Shown: piece by piece, positions 12,626 through 24,842 of the stretch
How positions within the stretch are numbered: position 1 is the stretch's first letter
How the letters are laid out: every line of letters starts with the position of its first letter
NCBI GenBank assembly: GCA_963930655.1
Contig: OZ005609.1
Coordinates: forward strand, 11,328,501-11,392,500
DNA from: Myrica gale
Taxonomy: Eukaryota; Streptophyta; Magnoliopsida; Fagales; Myricaceae
DNA length: 64,000 nucleotides
Direction of reading: 5' to 3'
Made by a program: the position numbers and the translations under genes
Notes under the pieces: model-generated
Database searches by the model: none
Told to the model about the DNA's origin: nothing
What the model saw: only the letters and a program-made list of their open reading frames with translations

Positions 12626-13650
12626 TACTAGACATAAAAGCCATAAAATTAATCTGTATATCTATAGATGATTTTATCACTATTAGTGCTAGAGTTGGAT
12701 TTATCATCGTTTAGCGATGCATTCATGGCTTTCCCTTTATATTTGAGGTATATAACACACTCTGACTGTACATGACCAACGCTTTGACATTCAAAACACT
12801 TAGTCTTCTTGATCACATTCTCAAAAAATTTATTTCTTTTCTCCTTTCTATCACCACTAGACTACTATGATTCTTCTCAACACCTTTATTGAATCTTTTT
12901 TAATCATCCTTCTATCTCAAAAACTTTCTGAATTTTTTTGTTAGAACGTTGAAGTTCTTATCTTCTTAAGATTCATCTGACTCGGAACAGACTTCTTCTT
13001 TACTGGATCTCTAAGCAATAGACTTGTTTTTCTTAGGCTAAGGCAATATTTGTTCATAGGTTTACAAAGACCTAACTTGTTCTTCAATCTCCATCATGTC
13101 CAGATCTTTACTTTCCACAATTGTAGTAATTTTGGGTTTGAATCTCTCAGGAAGAGATGTCATAACTTTTCTCACAACTTTACTTTATGGCATCCTCTCT
13201 CCCAACTCACATTCATCCTAGAAATCATAATTATTATGTCATTTAGCTTTGCAAAGAACTCATCAAACGTTTCATCTTCATTCCTTTGACTTTCTTCAAA
13301 CTTTGGGTTCAACATCTGAAGTTTCGAATTTTTAACGATCTTGGTACCTTCATGAGTAGTCTCTAAAATCTCTCAGCTTCCTTAGAAGTTTAACATATAG
13401 AAATTCACTCAAATTTATCAGAAGAAACAACCATGAATATTGAATGTAAGCCGTTGTTACTCCAATTGCATTTGTTTATCTCATCGTTGGCCAGATGCCA
13501 ACGTCTTTAGATGTTTTAACACCTTCGTCATTAGAAGAGGGTGTCGACCAACCCTTTACACAAGTAGCCCAAACACGTTCATCTAAAGATTTCATAAACG
13601 ATCACATGTGTACTTTCCAGTATGCATAATTGTTTCCATCAAAATATGAA
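11817..13650 (-). pseudogene. Degraded gag region of the old Copia-type element
   Basis: Minus-strand translation shows a coiled-coil-like stretch (ELHEAQLERENLNAELEE, twice) and a retroviral-type zinc knuckle near 12750-12790 (CX2CX4HX4C, with CFECQSVGH). This fits the gag of a plant Copia element. The coding sequence is broken in many places. Confidence 0.65.
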
Positions 13651-13722
13651 GGCACAGACAAAGACCGAATTTGATTCATTTAGACTAAGACTCAAAGACC
13701 GATATTAAGCTCTGATACCAAT

Positions 13723-14596
13723 TGTAAAACCTGGTTTAGACCTTATTAACACTTAGAAGGTGTGAATGTGTGTTTTCCCTTTAATTAAAAAATCAAAACA
13801 CATTCTAAAATTGATCAGCCTAGATATTCATAATAATGAACTTAATCAACAAATAAATAGCGGAAAATTAAAAAAAACTTCATTCACACAAGGAGACAAG
13901 GTGTTGACGACGAAGTGGAAAACCTTTGAAATATCATTCAAAGGAAAAATCATTCCGAGCTAGCAACAACTTAAAATCCAGTAAAAAGAAAATCTTAAAA
14001 ATAATGATTCAGACACAGGTAACCCCAGTTGTTGGACTCTGACAACTCTGATTTAATAATCTAAGCATCACTGCTTAAACCCACTCAATGCGGCATTTGC
14101 GTCAGACCTATGAGATTCTTCTTATGGATTCTTCACGAATAAACCTTATTCCTTGACACACTTTCAACACTATGAAGATTCCACAACAATGGTGATTGGA
14201 AATCAAGAAAAACTTATCAAGATGAAGCCATGAATCTTCTGGTATTTTTCTCTAAGAAAAAGAGGCACAAGTATATTCAATAATAGCCTCAATTGTATTT
14301 TTGGCCGTCCCTCAGAAATCTTGGTTGGATTTCACCATTTTCCACAAGGAAAGTTTAGAAAATAAGGAGTTTTTGAAATTCCCCAGGAATTCACTCCAAC
14401 GTGGGTCGAGTGTCAGTCAAACATGTAGTCTCTGTCTGAATTGTTCATAGTTCGCTCGAGCATGGGTCAAGCATCAGTCAAACGTAAAGTTTGTTTGAAT
14501 TCATCATACCTCGCTGGTGCGATAATTGAACGAAAGACCAACTCGATAAAGACATATTTTGATACTAAATTTTGTCAATACAAAAATGCACTAACA
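13723..14596 (-). repeat. 5' LTR of the old Copia-type element
   Basis: TG...CA ends on the minus strand, next to the tRNA primer site at about 13709-13720. It matches 9938-10770 in the segments CCCAGTTG, ATGGATTCTTCACGAA and AAGATGAAGCCATGAA. It holds about two copies of the GCTCGAG-type unit, which is expanded in the other LTR. Confidence 0.75.
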
Positions 14597-14954
14597 TAAT
14601 GAATCATTTATCATCACTCTCGATTCTATTTGGTCGTTAAATAAAAAAATATAAACATACTATTTTATTCTTTTAAATTTTTTTTAAAAAAAAAAATTTA
14701 TTTTAGAGGTGCTTTTTAGCCAATACACATTATTTTCATTTGATCAAACAGCTTATTGCAATTGATGATTTCTAGCAACTTATAAGGCATAATTAAACAA
14801 ATTAGAATTTAAGGATGGTTGATTATTTTTTATCTTATAGATATTGGGAGTACTATAATGATTCTTTTAAAAAAAGAACAAAAAGAACAACAATGGAAGC
14901 TGCCGCGACACTACTTTGCTTTTATTTTTTTGGTCCATATTTTTTGTTCTTTTA

Positions 14955-15230
14955 CCCCACAAACTATCACCCTAATCTCAGTTACCCCTCTAAAATCTAA
15001 GTCATTGCAACTCACCCCATGAACTTTATGATTGCAACGGTTCTATCCCTCAACCAATTTTGGATATTATTTTGAACGGATTATGTCCCACGTGCAGAAC
15101 ACGTGAGCCTCAACTCTCCTGAAAATACCATTACACCCCTCATTAGCTCAAAAGGAATGTTTAGGGAAGTAATTGAGATTATAGTAATAGTTTGCAGGAG
15201 ATAATTGAGATTAGAGTGATAGTTTGATGA
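14955..15230. mobile_element. MITE-like inverted repeat element
   Basis: Left arm CAAACTATCACCCTAATCTC and right arm GAGATTAGAGTGATAGTTTG are inverted copies. A second partial right arm (GAGATTATAGTAATAGTTTG) lies just inside. There is no coding potential. Stretch 14597-14954 before it is AT-rich with nothing else recognised. Confidence 0.6.
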
Positions 15231-15356
15231 GATTAATGTAATTTTCATAAAATATATTTTGTTATAACTTTTTTTTTCCTTTGGAGCTTATGACTCATTG
15301 ATTTGAATCATGTCTTTTATGGAAACATAAATAATTTAATATTTTAACAACATGAC

Positions 15357-16640
15357 ATTGTGATACCCCGAATCCTACATGGAGCGAGAGAAACAAATGA
15401 ATGAAATATGGGTTATATAAGGGTCAAGTCTCAATTGAGACCATATGTGATGCCCCTCACCTTTTTGAGGTGTATGTATGATGTTTGCTACAAATATTTT
15501 CAGAAAATATGCACTTTGAGATTTATCTTGATTTCCTCAATTTCTAAATTCATTAGCACTTATATTTACATTTTTGCTTCATTAAATTCCTTATATGATT
15601 TCTCCCTTAATTTTTATATTCTTGCATTATTTCAATTAATTTCATGTGCTTAAATTATTTTACTAATATAAGTTTTGTTCACTTAAATTTTTTTTACTTA
15701 ATTAGATAAATTCTTACTAGGACCAAAATTCATCTTTCTTTATTCATATTTTATTTTAAGTTCTTGATTTAATCATTATTCCTTACTTATATTAATTCAA
15801 ATGTTGCTTATTCTATTTAAATTTATTCTTTCATGCAATTGATTTTATGGCACCTAATTATTATTTGAAAAAAAGAAAAAAAAGCTTATTTATCTCACGG
15901 TCGGCTAACTTAGTCTAGACTCTTGCAAATTTTATTCTTGTTGGCCATGTGTCAAAAACTATTGTCCGTATGAGTTAATATTCAATGAATGTTATTAATA
16001 TTTTGTCTCCATAATCATTAAGTCTCCAAAATTATAGTATGCCCATAATTAATTAGCTAGAATAAAGACAAAAAAAATGAGATGTAGAGAAAGAGAACAA
16101 GATACTCACGACAAGCATTTTGGCATGACACAAGAGGGAGAAAAGAAAGAAAAGAGAGAAAAGAAAGAGGAGATAGAGTGTCATGCCTCATACCAGTACT
16201 TACCCCCATAGACTCACTTATAGCGATGATATGCACATAAGCGGGAATTACGACACGAAATGATCTTATAAAGTCCTAATGATTGACTTTGAAAAAGGCT
16301 TAGCGAAAACGTTGAAATTTATTTTGAAAGTAAAAATATATTAAGGCGACATTTCAAATCATTCTATAAGTTAGAATTTTTTACTTGAATAACGAAAAAT
16401 AAAATGAGATATTTAAGGAATTGGCAATAGAAATTGATTTTGAAAAATTGAAAGAATAAATGAAAGTTAGGAAAATAAGATCAAATATGGCATAAGAAAA
16501 GCAATGGAAGAAGAGAAAATTTTGAAAATATAAACAGTTTCACTATGATCATGGAAATTCTCTTTTACAACAAATCCTTCATGAGGAATACAAAAGTAAG
16601 AGAAGATAAGTACAAAAGCCGGAGCTGCCCAAAGCTTTCG
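15357..16640. other. Intergenic stretch with possible Gypsy-type LTR relic
   Basis: The motif TGTGATACCCCGAATCC at 15359 is the kind of start many plant Gypsy LTRs have. TGTCATGCCTCATACCAG at 16179 and GGGAATTACGACACGAAATG also resemble retrotransposon sequence. I found no partner LTR, primer site or pol, so this is only a hint. Confidence 0.25.
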
Positions 16641-16714
16641 TACTATTATGTCGTGGTCTACTCTGCTAAAAGTTTACACAATTAACTATGCCAACATAAA
16701 ACTACACCAAACTA

Positions 16715-16890
16715 AGGGACTACTCATCCTCCGGCTTGGTATCGGAGGTCAAGTCTATAAACTCCGTCTCTCCTTTACCCTCCGCCTGCGGGGCCAGTGG
16801 AGGAGGGACAATTTGCAGGAGAGCCGGATCTATATCAACTAGCCTAAAACCTTTCACGCGGAGAAGTGGTGACATGGGTGGACCTTTGAG
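16715..16890 (-). pseudogene. C-terminal coding remnant, unassigned
   Basis: The minus strand reads an open stretch ending at a stop near 16722. It contains GFRLVDIDPALLQIVPPPLA, then an acidic tail with EFIDLTSDTKPEDE. Composition (GC-rich within AT-rich DNA) suggests it was once coding. The family is not recognised; it could be the end of a retrotransposon polyprotein or a host gene piece. Confidence 0.3.
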
Positions 16891-17314
16891 GCATTATACT
16901 TCATCATTTCTATTTCTCAAAGTATAAAAATAACTAAATTAATATAGATAAGAACAGGTAATACAATTATTTTCTTGCATATACATAAGACTGATACAAT
17001 TATAAACGTCCTCAAATCCTTAAAAAAATCCAGATCAATAACACACAAAATACATGTGGCACGGTAACCCCAGTAACATTGTTCGTTCGAAACCATTGGT
17101 CAAATCTTTTGTTGACCAACATTTAACCAACGAGTAATCAACCATGACATTTTATCCACTACCCCCCCAAAAAAAAAGAGTCCATTTTATTAAGGGATAA
17201 ATTCAAAATCCATGTGGTATGGGAAAAGGGTTAAAGGGGTTTACTCAGCCATGGAGTATTTCAGCTATCCTTCCCGCAATTCTTGATAATATGCTAAAAT
17301 CGAATCAGTCTCAG

Positions 17315-17436
17315 TAATAATAAAAGTATAAAATTAATCTTTTTAATTCCACTTTTGTTTGTCCTTAGTCTCTTCATTAGATACTGATTTTATATTTTTG
17401 TGAGATCAGATGAACTAATTTTATACTTTTGTTATC
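17315..17436. repeat. Small MITE-like inverted repeat, relative of 9582-9699
   Basis: Arms TAATAAAAGTATAAAATTAA and GAACTAATTTTATACTTTTG face each other. Layout and arm sequence match the element at 9582-9699. Confidence 0.4.
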
Positions 17437-19900
17437 ATAATGACTATTTCGATTTTCACGTATATCATAAGACTGATTTTGTATTTATCATTTTTATAAA
17501 ATATCATATGATTCGAAGCTCAATCGAGCTATTAGATATCTTTTTGATCGAATATCTCTGGTTCAAATAGAAAACATAATTATAGCACAAATTCATGATT
17601 TTGGATTGCAGTCTAATTTTTTTTAATGAAGTCTTAATTACCAAGAGAAAATGACAGAATTTCCACTATTTTTGTTCCTCTGTTTAAAACCTTCCAATAA
17701 ATGGGGATTATATAAGAGGGCAATGTAATTCTTATACTTACAACTGAAGTCATAAAAACCACAAGATAACTAAAAACTATTTTTTATGCTTATGCGTTTT
17801 CAACTATTTCTTAGAGCATGCAATAAAAAAAGAAAGTTTGCATTTTCCAACTATCACCAGAAGGTTTTGAGATTTTGTATTCTATACTATTATTATATCA
17901 TATTGCATCCATCAATTATTAATTCAAATATTTATACCTTTCGTTTATTTAATTTTTATTAATTTGAACATAAAATAATTTTTAAGCGTGTAAAATATTT
18001 TGTTGACAATGATATTTTTGTGAGGGTAATCATTATTTCATAGACTAAAAATTAAATTCCGTTGAAATTAATAGTTTTTTTTTACGGCAGATGTAAAATG
18101 TCAGAAATAAGTATTTAATGAATGCAATACAACAATAAAAAAAAAGACTATTTAGAGTGCAATTAGTAGTAAATTAGTAGTAAAAAGTAAAAATTGTTCT
18201 GACAGACAGTGGTTGAAGTAGATTGGAGAAAATCAATAACCACCTCTCTTTCAGCACTGATGGTTTGACCAGATCCATGAGCCATCTTGCCCATTTCGTT
18301 AACAATTCTTCTCGGTAGAGTTGGGCCCTAATATTGAAGAGTTGGGCTCTAATATTGCAATTTGACCTTACTGGTACACTATACGGTGTGTCGTGGCTGT
18401 ATCTATAAGTTAAACTGTATCTTAAACTTGAACAGTATTGAACACAGCCATTAAAGTTTTGATGTACGACACTCATTCGGTCTATCAATCTTTGTCCACA
18501 ATAAGGTTGATGTACGAGTACGACACATTAGGGTCTAGCCTTTATTGATAGCTAGCTTCACACGCGAATTCAAAAGCACAAAAGGTCGGTACGACACCCA
18601 AGTTTGAGACGGGAGGGGTCAAAAGATTGTATCCAAGCGTCGGACTTTCTTGGATAGACATCTTTAGTCATTTTAGGGGAATTATACAGTTCATGCCCTT
18701 TAAATTTTATATAAACAACATTACAACATTAAATAGAAAATATTACAACATTAAATAATATATGACGAGAAAAAATATGATTAACTCAATAATCTAAAGA
18801 GCCTGACCCAATAATTTTTATAAGCATCTCGAGATTCTATTAAAGATGATGTACACACTCCTAATTCGAAATTCTAAATCTTAGCCTTATATTATTACTC
18901 TATTCTTAAAAAAAATCATTGATTTAAGCATCGGAGACTTTCTTCTAGTGTCACTCTTTATTTATTTCTTACAGAACTCGCAAAGTGTCGTTATGTTATT
19001 TAGTATTTTTAGCATTATTAATGTATAGTTTATATATTATGTTTATTTTTTTAAAATTACACCATATAATTCGGATAAATAATTATATAGAATTTTAATT
19101 CGTATTTAATAATTTTAAAAATGCGCTACGTGTATCATTCTTAATAGCCGAAAAGGGATAACGGGATCCATGAGAGATGGATTACAGACAATCTTGTCCA
19201 TTTTTCAGCATCCCCACCCACGGAGAGACATTATAATGGGATGGAAGTCAAAATTGTTGATCAAGTTTCAAATTTTCCTATTTACCAAAAGTTATGCTCT
19301 TCTTTTGTGTTCCCCACATGCCGACTTTGCCACTTCCTACTAACAGTTAACACCTTCGAATTTTATTGAGCAGTGAAAGTACGGTACTATTTTTTTTCTT
19401 GGTTGCTTGAAGAAGAAAAAGAGAGGACCAATCCCATTAGCTATCTAATTATTATTAATTTCTTGGTCTTTCTGTACCCGTAAGAAGTTAGGGACTAGCA
19501 CGTTCCCTTGTAAACTAGGCGAGACCATTGCGACGTTGGTTCCTCGGTGTTTCCGATGTGTCGGAATCCTTAGCAGCATTTGCCAAATTTGTAAATCTCA
19601 TTGAGAAAAATAAATAAATAAGAAAAAAAAAGGTTGTGAATGAGACATCGAGCGCAAGCCGAGCCGGCTAAAAAGTCGAGGTTCTCGCTTCGTAAGCTGA
19701 TGCAAACACTCGTAGGTGCACGTGCGAGTGAGGTCTGCACAATTACAAACACGTAAGACACCTTTTTTTTTTTTTTTCCAGGCAGTAGGCACGTAAAACA
19801 TTTTACTTAACTGCTCGCGTACATAAGAACTCACAAGCACTCCCCCAGGCCCCAACTGCTCTCATTTACTAGGAGCACACAGACTCAGTGTCACAGAGAG
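17437..19900. other. AT-rich intergenic region upstream of pPLAIII
   Basis: No convincing gene. The open stretch at 18174-18488 on the minus strand has no recognisable domain. Poly-T and poly-A runs and short direct repeats are common. The last few hundred bases (19400-19900) must include the promoter of the downstream gene; I saw no clear TATA box. Confidence 0.5.
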
Positions 19901-19960
19901 AGAACACTTCCTCATCCTGTAAAAGCAAAAGAGATTTAGAGAGAGAAAGTAGTTTTAATA

Positions 19961-19982
19961 GAGAGAGAGAGAGAGAGAGAGA
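19961..19982. repeat. (GA)n microsatellite in the pPLAIII leader
   Basis: An uninterrupted run of about eleven AG units, within a wider GA-rich stretch (19885-19990), about 200 bases before the start codon. GA/CT-rich leaders are common in plant genes and are known sites of BPC/GAGA-type factor binding. Confidence 0.85.
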
Positions 19983-20179
19983 GTCAGAGAGCGCGTTTGC
20001 TTCAGCCGTGCATTAATGCCTCTCAGTAGCAAAGCGTGATTACCTCTCCTTCGCTTTTGTACTCGTTTCCGTCTCACAAAAAATCGAATTCAGAATCTCT
20101 CTAAGCCTTTCCGTTCTTTCTGTTCATTTTTTCTCTGAAAAGTTCTGATAAACTGTGAGAGACTAAGAGCAACAGAGCA

Positions 20180-21678
20180 ATGGAGCTCAGCCAGGTGACG
20201 TTGGAGATCTTCTCGAAGCTGGAGCAGAAATGGCTATCTCACTGCGAGAACACCAAGAGGACTCGGATTCTGAGTATCGACGGCGGCGGAACCACTGCCA
20301 TTGTCGCCGGCGCATCCCTCATGCACCTCGAGGAACAGATCCGCCTCAAGACCGGCGATCCTCAGGCCCGAATCGCCGATTTCTTCGACCTCATTGCCGG
20401 TACCGGCGTCGGCGCCCTCCTCGCAGCAATGATCTCCGCCGACAATGGCTCTGGCCGCCCTCTTTTATCCGCCCGAGAGGCTGTGGATCTCATATCCGTT
20501 AGAAACTCCGACCTCTTCAACCTCAGGTCGACTGGAGTGTTTCGCCGCCGTCGGAGATACTCCGGCAAGAGCATGGACAAGGTGCTCAAGGAAGTGTTCA
20601 AGAGAGAGGACGGCACCGTCTTGACCTTGAAGGACACTTGTAAGCCTCTCCTAATTCCTTGCTTCGACCTCAAGAGCTCCGCTCCCTTTGTGTTCTCGCG
20701 AGCCGATGCGTCAGAGTCTCCTAGCTTCAACTTCGAGCTCTGGAAGGTGTGCCGCGCTACTTCGGCCACGCCCAGCCTCTTCAAGCCGTTTTGTCTGACA
20801 TCTCTCGATGGGAAGACCTCCTGCTCCGCCATCGACGGCGGCCTTGTGATGAACAACCCTACAGCAGCGGCCGTCACCCACGTGCTACACAACAAACGCG
20901 ACTTCCCATCCGTCAACGCCGTCGAGGATCTCTTGGTCCTGTCGCTTGGTAACGGACAGTCGCGTGGTGATTGCCGCGGACAGAAACTCCGTTATGATGG
21001 CGAGTGCTCGACATCTTCGTTGGTTGACATTGTGCTTGATGGAGTTTCCGAAACAATTGACCAGATGCTGGGGAACGCCTTCTGCTGGAACCGTACGGAC
21101 TACGTTAGAATTCAGGTACTCTACATGATATTTTAGTTTATTTACTTGTAGTTGAGTGGTTCTGTTTGGATAGTTAGAAACGCTGAGAAAGATACAAAAA
21201 AAAAAACAAAAGAAATCAAAGTCTTAGATCCGGGAGTTTTCGGGGACTATAGGTGGCATTCTACTTCCACTACAAGCTGGTGTAGTGATTTCTTTTTCTT
21301 TCTTTTTTAAGAAAAAAAGAAACTACTTGCAAGTGGATTTATTTAACTTTTTTATTTATAAATTTATTTTTCCTTCATCTTCTCTCCAACTGAACGCTTG
21401 GAATTTGTGATAACGAATCTTTTTGTTACACTGACGGCGTAAAACGTGGCCAGGCGAACGGTTTGGTAGAAGGAGTGGTGGGGCCGAGAATGGAGGACGA
21501 GGTGCTGAAAGAAAGAGGGGTGGAGTCGTTACCGTTTGGCGGGAAGCGGTTACTGACGGAGACAAACGGACAGAGGATCGAGAACTTCGTGCAACGCCTT
21601 GTTCCTTCGGGTAGAACCAGCCTGCCTCCCAGTCCCTGCAAGGAATCTGCCGTTAGCCCCCTCGCTACTGGCCGTTAG
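20180..21678 (+). CDS. Patatin-like phospholipase, pPLAIII (PLP6-9) group, complete
   Basis: Exon 1 is 20180-21115 (312 codons) and exon 2 is 21454-21678 (74 codons plus stop), giving 386 residues, the usual length for this group. The intron 21116-21453 has GT and AG ends and phase 0. The family hydrolyses acyl groups from phospholipids and galactolipids; Arabidopsis members affect cell elongation, lipid content and cellulose. Seen: anion-hole motif DGGG at residues 34-37 (ILSIDGGGTTAI), the nucleophile elbow as GTGVG at 74-78 where most patatins have GxSxG, and the dyad Asp in DGG at 219-221 (CSAIDGGLVMNNPTAAA). A Gly in place of the Ser elbow marks the pPLAIII subfamily. The C-terminal part (GVESLPFGGKRLLTETNGQR, then SLPPSPCKESAV) also matches that subfamily. 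The first ATG in the spliced leader is used. Codon use is GC-rich compared with its surroundings. Confidence 0.96.
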
Positions 21679-21850
21679 TTAGGTTTCTTTTTTTTAAAAA
21701 AAATTACTTTGTTCCCCTGTTGACTTTGTAGCCAACCTCCTTTTCCTTGTTAGAGACATTGGAACCAACCTCCTTAGGTGTACTTGACTCGTCTCTGTTT
21801 CCGAGTGAAATAGTAGCTAATAATAAAATGCTCAGTTACTCTCTCGCTCG
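21679..21850 (+). terminator. pPLAIII 3' UTR with poly(A) signal candidate
   Basis: AATAAA occurs at about 21822-21827, some 145 bases after the stop codon, followed by T/G-rich sequence. This is the likely but unproven near-upstream poly(A) element. Confidence 0.45.
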
Positions 21851-23146
21851 CCCGTGTACGCTCGTCTCTTGTAATTTGTTGGAAACCTTTGCTTATACTG
21901 AATGAATGAGATGCTAAAAGTAGTTAATTAGATGATTTGTCTTTATTAGTTCTCTATTAGCCACGCCAAGAGTGAGTCTTGCGGCTTGCCCCTTGTCACT
22001 GTCAACAGAAGACCAGAAGTTCGAAGAAAAATAACACGAACTGCGACAGGTCCCAAATAATTTGTTACATTTTTTTTTTTGGGTATCATTTCAAGTCCTT
22101 TTCACGAAAAAAACACACATTTTGGTACATATAGCAAACAAGATGACAAGTTTTCATCAACTTCTTGTGAATTTGTGCACACATAACGCACGCAGGATTT
22201 GTAACAAAAGAGTCATGTAATAAAAGCAGCCGTAAAAATACCTGTCGGCATTTGTAACAAAAGAGTACGTGCAATAAAAGCAGCGGAAGTATATGTGTAA
22301 TTACGTTGCCGTGCTGCTCCAGTTACTAATGCGATGCTGCTGGTCAATTTCTAGACAGACAGATATAATATATAAATTAAATAATAAGATTTATATTATT
22401 TATTAAAATTAAATAATTTTTTATACTATTTGATAATTAATAAAAATAATATTAAATATTGTAAATAACCAAAATCAAAATCATGTAGCAAGATAGATAG
22501 CTAATGCATGACCAAAATCTGACGGTCATAAAAAGTGGATACACTAAAAGATACTTTCCAAGTCAACTGAGGAAAATCCATACACCCAATCTGTGACAGT
22601 GAGTCCAGTTTTGCAAAATTAATTGGTGCTTATTGTTCATAATGGTAGTACAATTAATTAACCTAATTTTACAAAAAAAAATTACCGATGAAATAAGATT
22701 AAAGCTTTTTCTTAAGAACATTATTTTTTTATAAATTCTTATTTTAATTAAATATATAGGTGTTGGACCTATTAATTAAGAAAAAATTTGATCCAATAAT
22801 AAAATATATCTCTTCTTAACAAATGTAAACTTTTGAGGAACCGTAGACTGGAATAGAAAGCTAGATCTTTCCATTCACGAAAGGCCAACAAATAAGACCA
22901 GAAGTCAAGTTAAACGGTGAACAAGGAAATAAATCCAGATCACAGCATATATGTTGAAGCCAATAGGTACATTTTTCTGTGTAAGGCAAGCCCTTGGCGG
23001 TCCCAAGATCTTTACAGTTGTCACAAAACACTGGTCTAAAGTAAATGGTTACTTGGGGTAACCGGTGCCTCCCCCTTTCATAAGCCTATGGCAGGAATAG
23101 CAGGAGAATCATAGAGAAGGGAAACGAATCGAATCCTGTTATTAGG
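21851..23146. other. AT-rich intergenic region
   Basis: I see no gene. Two short direct repeats containing GGCATTTGTAACAAAAGAGT lie near 22195-22270. The segment 22370-22460 is almost pure A/T. Nothing else recognised. Confidence 0.5.
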
Positions 23147-23509
23147 TCAGAGAGATACATCACTGATCTGTAACAAACTCCTTTTCATCCCCCATCTTGT
23201 TAAAATTGCAAAAAAGAAGCAACCTTTTTTTCTCTCATCAATATTTTCACTTGTAGAATGCGCCCCATCTGAATCTTCCATTTCCCCTGCTTTCGGTAGG
23301 TAAGCTGGTACTTCTGCACTAGTGTAGTGTTGGCATAAAACAGAGCCACTCGTTTGACGAGAAATAGTAGCATTTATTGGGTTCATAATTTGTTGCTTTG
23401 GGTCTTTTTCTTCAGGGTATTTCAGAGCAAGCTTGGGAGTAGAAGGCGTATGTGTAATTGGGTGACAGAGACGGTGGCTAGCTGTGTCAAGGTTTACAGC
23501 TTGAAACAA
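23147..23509 (-). CDS. Uncharacterised 120-residue open frame
   Basis: A 120-residue minus-strand open frame, starting with Met at 23509 and ending at 23147. It contains an acidic hydrophilic part (YLPKAGEMEDSDGAHSTSEN) and no transmembrane segment or known motif that I recognise. It stands alone, with no obvious promoter or partner exon. It may be a chance ORF, an exon of an unknown gene or part of a decayed element. Confidence 0.2.
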   Translation of the reverse strand: MFQAVNLDTASHRLCHPITHTPSTPKLALKYPEEKDPKQQIMNPINATISRQTSGSVLCQHYTSAEVPAYLPKAGEMEDSDGAHSTSENIDERKKGCFFFAILTRWGMKRSLLQISDVSL

Positions 23510-23610
23510 GGCCGTGCTCGTTTTTGTTTTCTACTTCTTCCTTCTCTGAGTAGGTGTTTGTTTGCTCAGAAAAACCAACAAATCACGATGAAGAAAGAGA
23601 GAGCAGGGGT

Positions 23611-23808
23611 GAGCCGAATCCGTGCGAAGTGGTAAGGGACGGCTGGAATGAAAAGTTCCAGCCGTCAACGGTCGGGATTGCCCGACGAACACTGGTCGGG
23701 CAGGTGTGGGTCCCCCACACCACTGACACGGTCGGGCAATCCCGACCGTTGGACGGCTGGAACTTTTCGTTCCAGCCGTCCCTTACCCCCTTCGCACGGA
23801 TTCGACTT
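23611..23808. mobile_element. Foldback/MITE-like nested palindrome
   Basis: A ~195 bp segment with long inverted arms. The left arm (23611-23697) runs from CGAATCCGTGCGAAG through GGTCGGGATTGCCCGAC; the right arm (23727-23808) mirrors it through GTCGGGCAATCCCGACC to CTTCGCACGGATTCG. Each arm also holds its own near-perfect palindrome (GACGGCTGGAA ... TTCCAGCCGTC, 29 bases). The centre, about 30 bases, is itself partly self-complementary (GTGTGGG / CCCACAC). The arms differ at very few positions. No coding potential. Confidence 0.85.
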
Positions 23809-24842
23809 AACACCGAATCCGTTTCCGGGGGGTGTGACCCAGGCTTAGCCACCCTGGTTGATGTAACTCACTCCGGGGCATCATTTTGTGAAGGGGAATC
23901 CCAAGTCGTTAATAGCGAGAGACTGGCCTTTCATGGTAAGTCAAGTGGGAGTCAGTCTTATAGGGCCTAGGGCGGTGATCTTAGACGCAAACGTATCAGT
24001 TCTGGTTTTGGATTCTTACGTGGGAACGAATTTCCTATTGAGAAGAGAAAGGAAGAGCTTGTGGGGGACCCCTTAACACCCTGCCAATTAATTCTTTCTA
24101 ACTCAGTTTGGTTCATGTGGCCTGTGGGAGTGAATTTTCCAACGAAAATCTTTCACAGTAAACGAGTCCCTCCTTTAATTTCCTGTTAGTACTACTGAAA
24201 GCTCCCTCATACAGCTACTACTTCAATGCGGTACTCTTTGCATTTTCACAGAAACATTTTTTACCTCTGAAATTCCATTATTTTCATCCAGAAGGAAACA
24301 AAAAAGGGAAGAAAACTCGTTAAGCTTGCTTGGCTGCTCGAAATTGGCTTACATGAGTGGCTCTGACAAACCCTTTGTGGAGCTCTTGTGAGTACTAGTT
24401 TGGTAAAGGGTATGTGTTTCCAGACAGTCTGAGGTTGACGACAAGATTGGGAAGTGGGTAACCTCTCTGCAGGGTGATCCGTGCCGGCCGTTGGCCCTAC
24501 TTGAATAGAGTAACACGTAAATTAATCCAAGTGTTTAACTTTGCTGCTCAGCTAATTGCTTTGCTTTTTAGTGCAAAATTATATTATAGTTCCACGTTGA
24601 TTAGAGACCATTTAATTTTGTGTTTCATATACTTGTTGAGACACCACCTCCCATTGTCAATTATTTTTGAGATGAAACTTGATATGGTATCAGAGGAAAA
24701 TATTTCTGGGTTTAGCTCACTTGTTTGTATTCTTTTAGATTAATTAAAGACCATTTAATCTTGTACTTCGTATATCTATTGATTTTATGGCCTTGCGGAC
24801 GACTCAAATATTGAATTCATTCATTTTGTTTATAGTTTTTCT
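23809..24842. other. Intergenic stretch, partly higher GC
   Basis: Segment 23820-24080 is GC-richer than its surroundings and may be a decayed repeat or a lost gene, but no domain is recognisable in any frame. The rest is ordinary AT-rich DNA. Confidence 0.35.

Larger units (their letters stand above)
9938..14596 (-). mobile_element. Old Copia-type LTR element, gag-bearing, minus strand
   Basis: Fossil. The 5' LTR is 13723-14596 (874 bp; reads TGTTAGTGCATTTTTG on the minus strand and ends TTTTACA). Right after it on the minus strand is the primer site TGGTATCAGAGC, complementary to initiator Met tRNA, which is typical of plant Copia. The 3' LTR is about 9938-10770 and begins TGTAAGTGCATTTTC, just after a polypurine stretch (GCCAAAGGAGGAG). 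The internal part holds only degraded gag-like sequence. The element is broken at many points. The two LTRs differ widely in sequence and length, so the insertion is old. The outer boundary at low coordinates is uncertain and I found no target duplication. Confidence 0.75.

Noticed and set aside
20362-20916. 184-residue minus-strand open frame opposite the pPLAIII gene
   Set aside because: It is a shadow of a GC-rich exon on the plus strand and shows no family motif.
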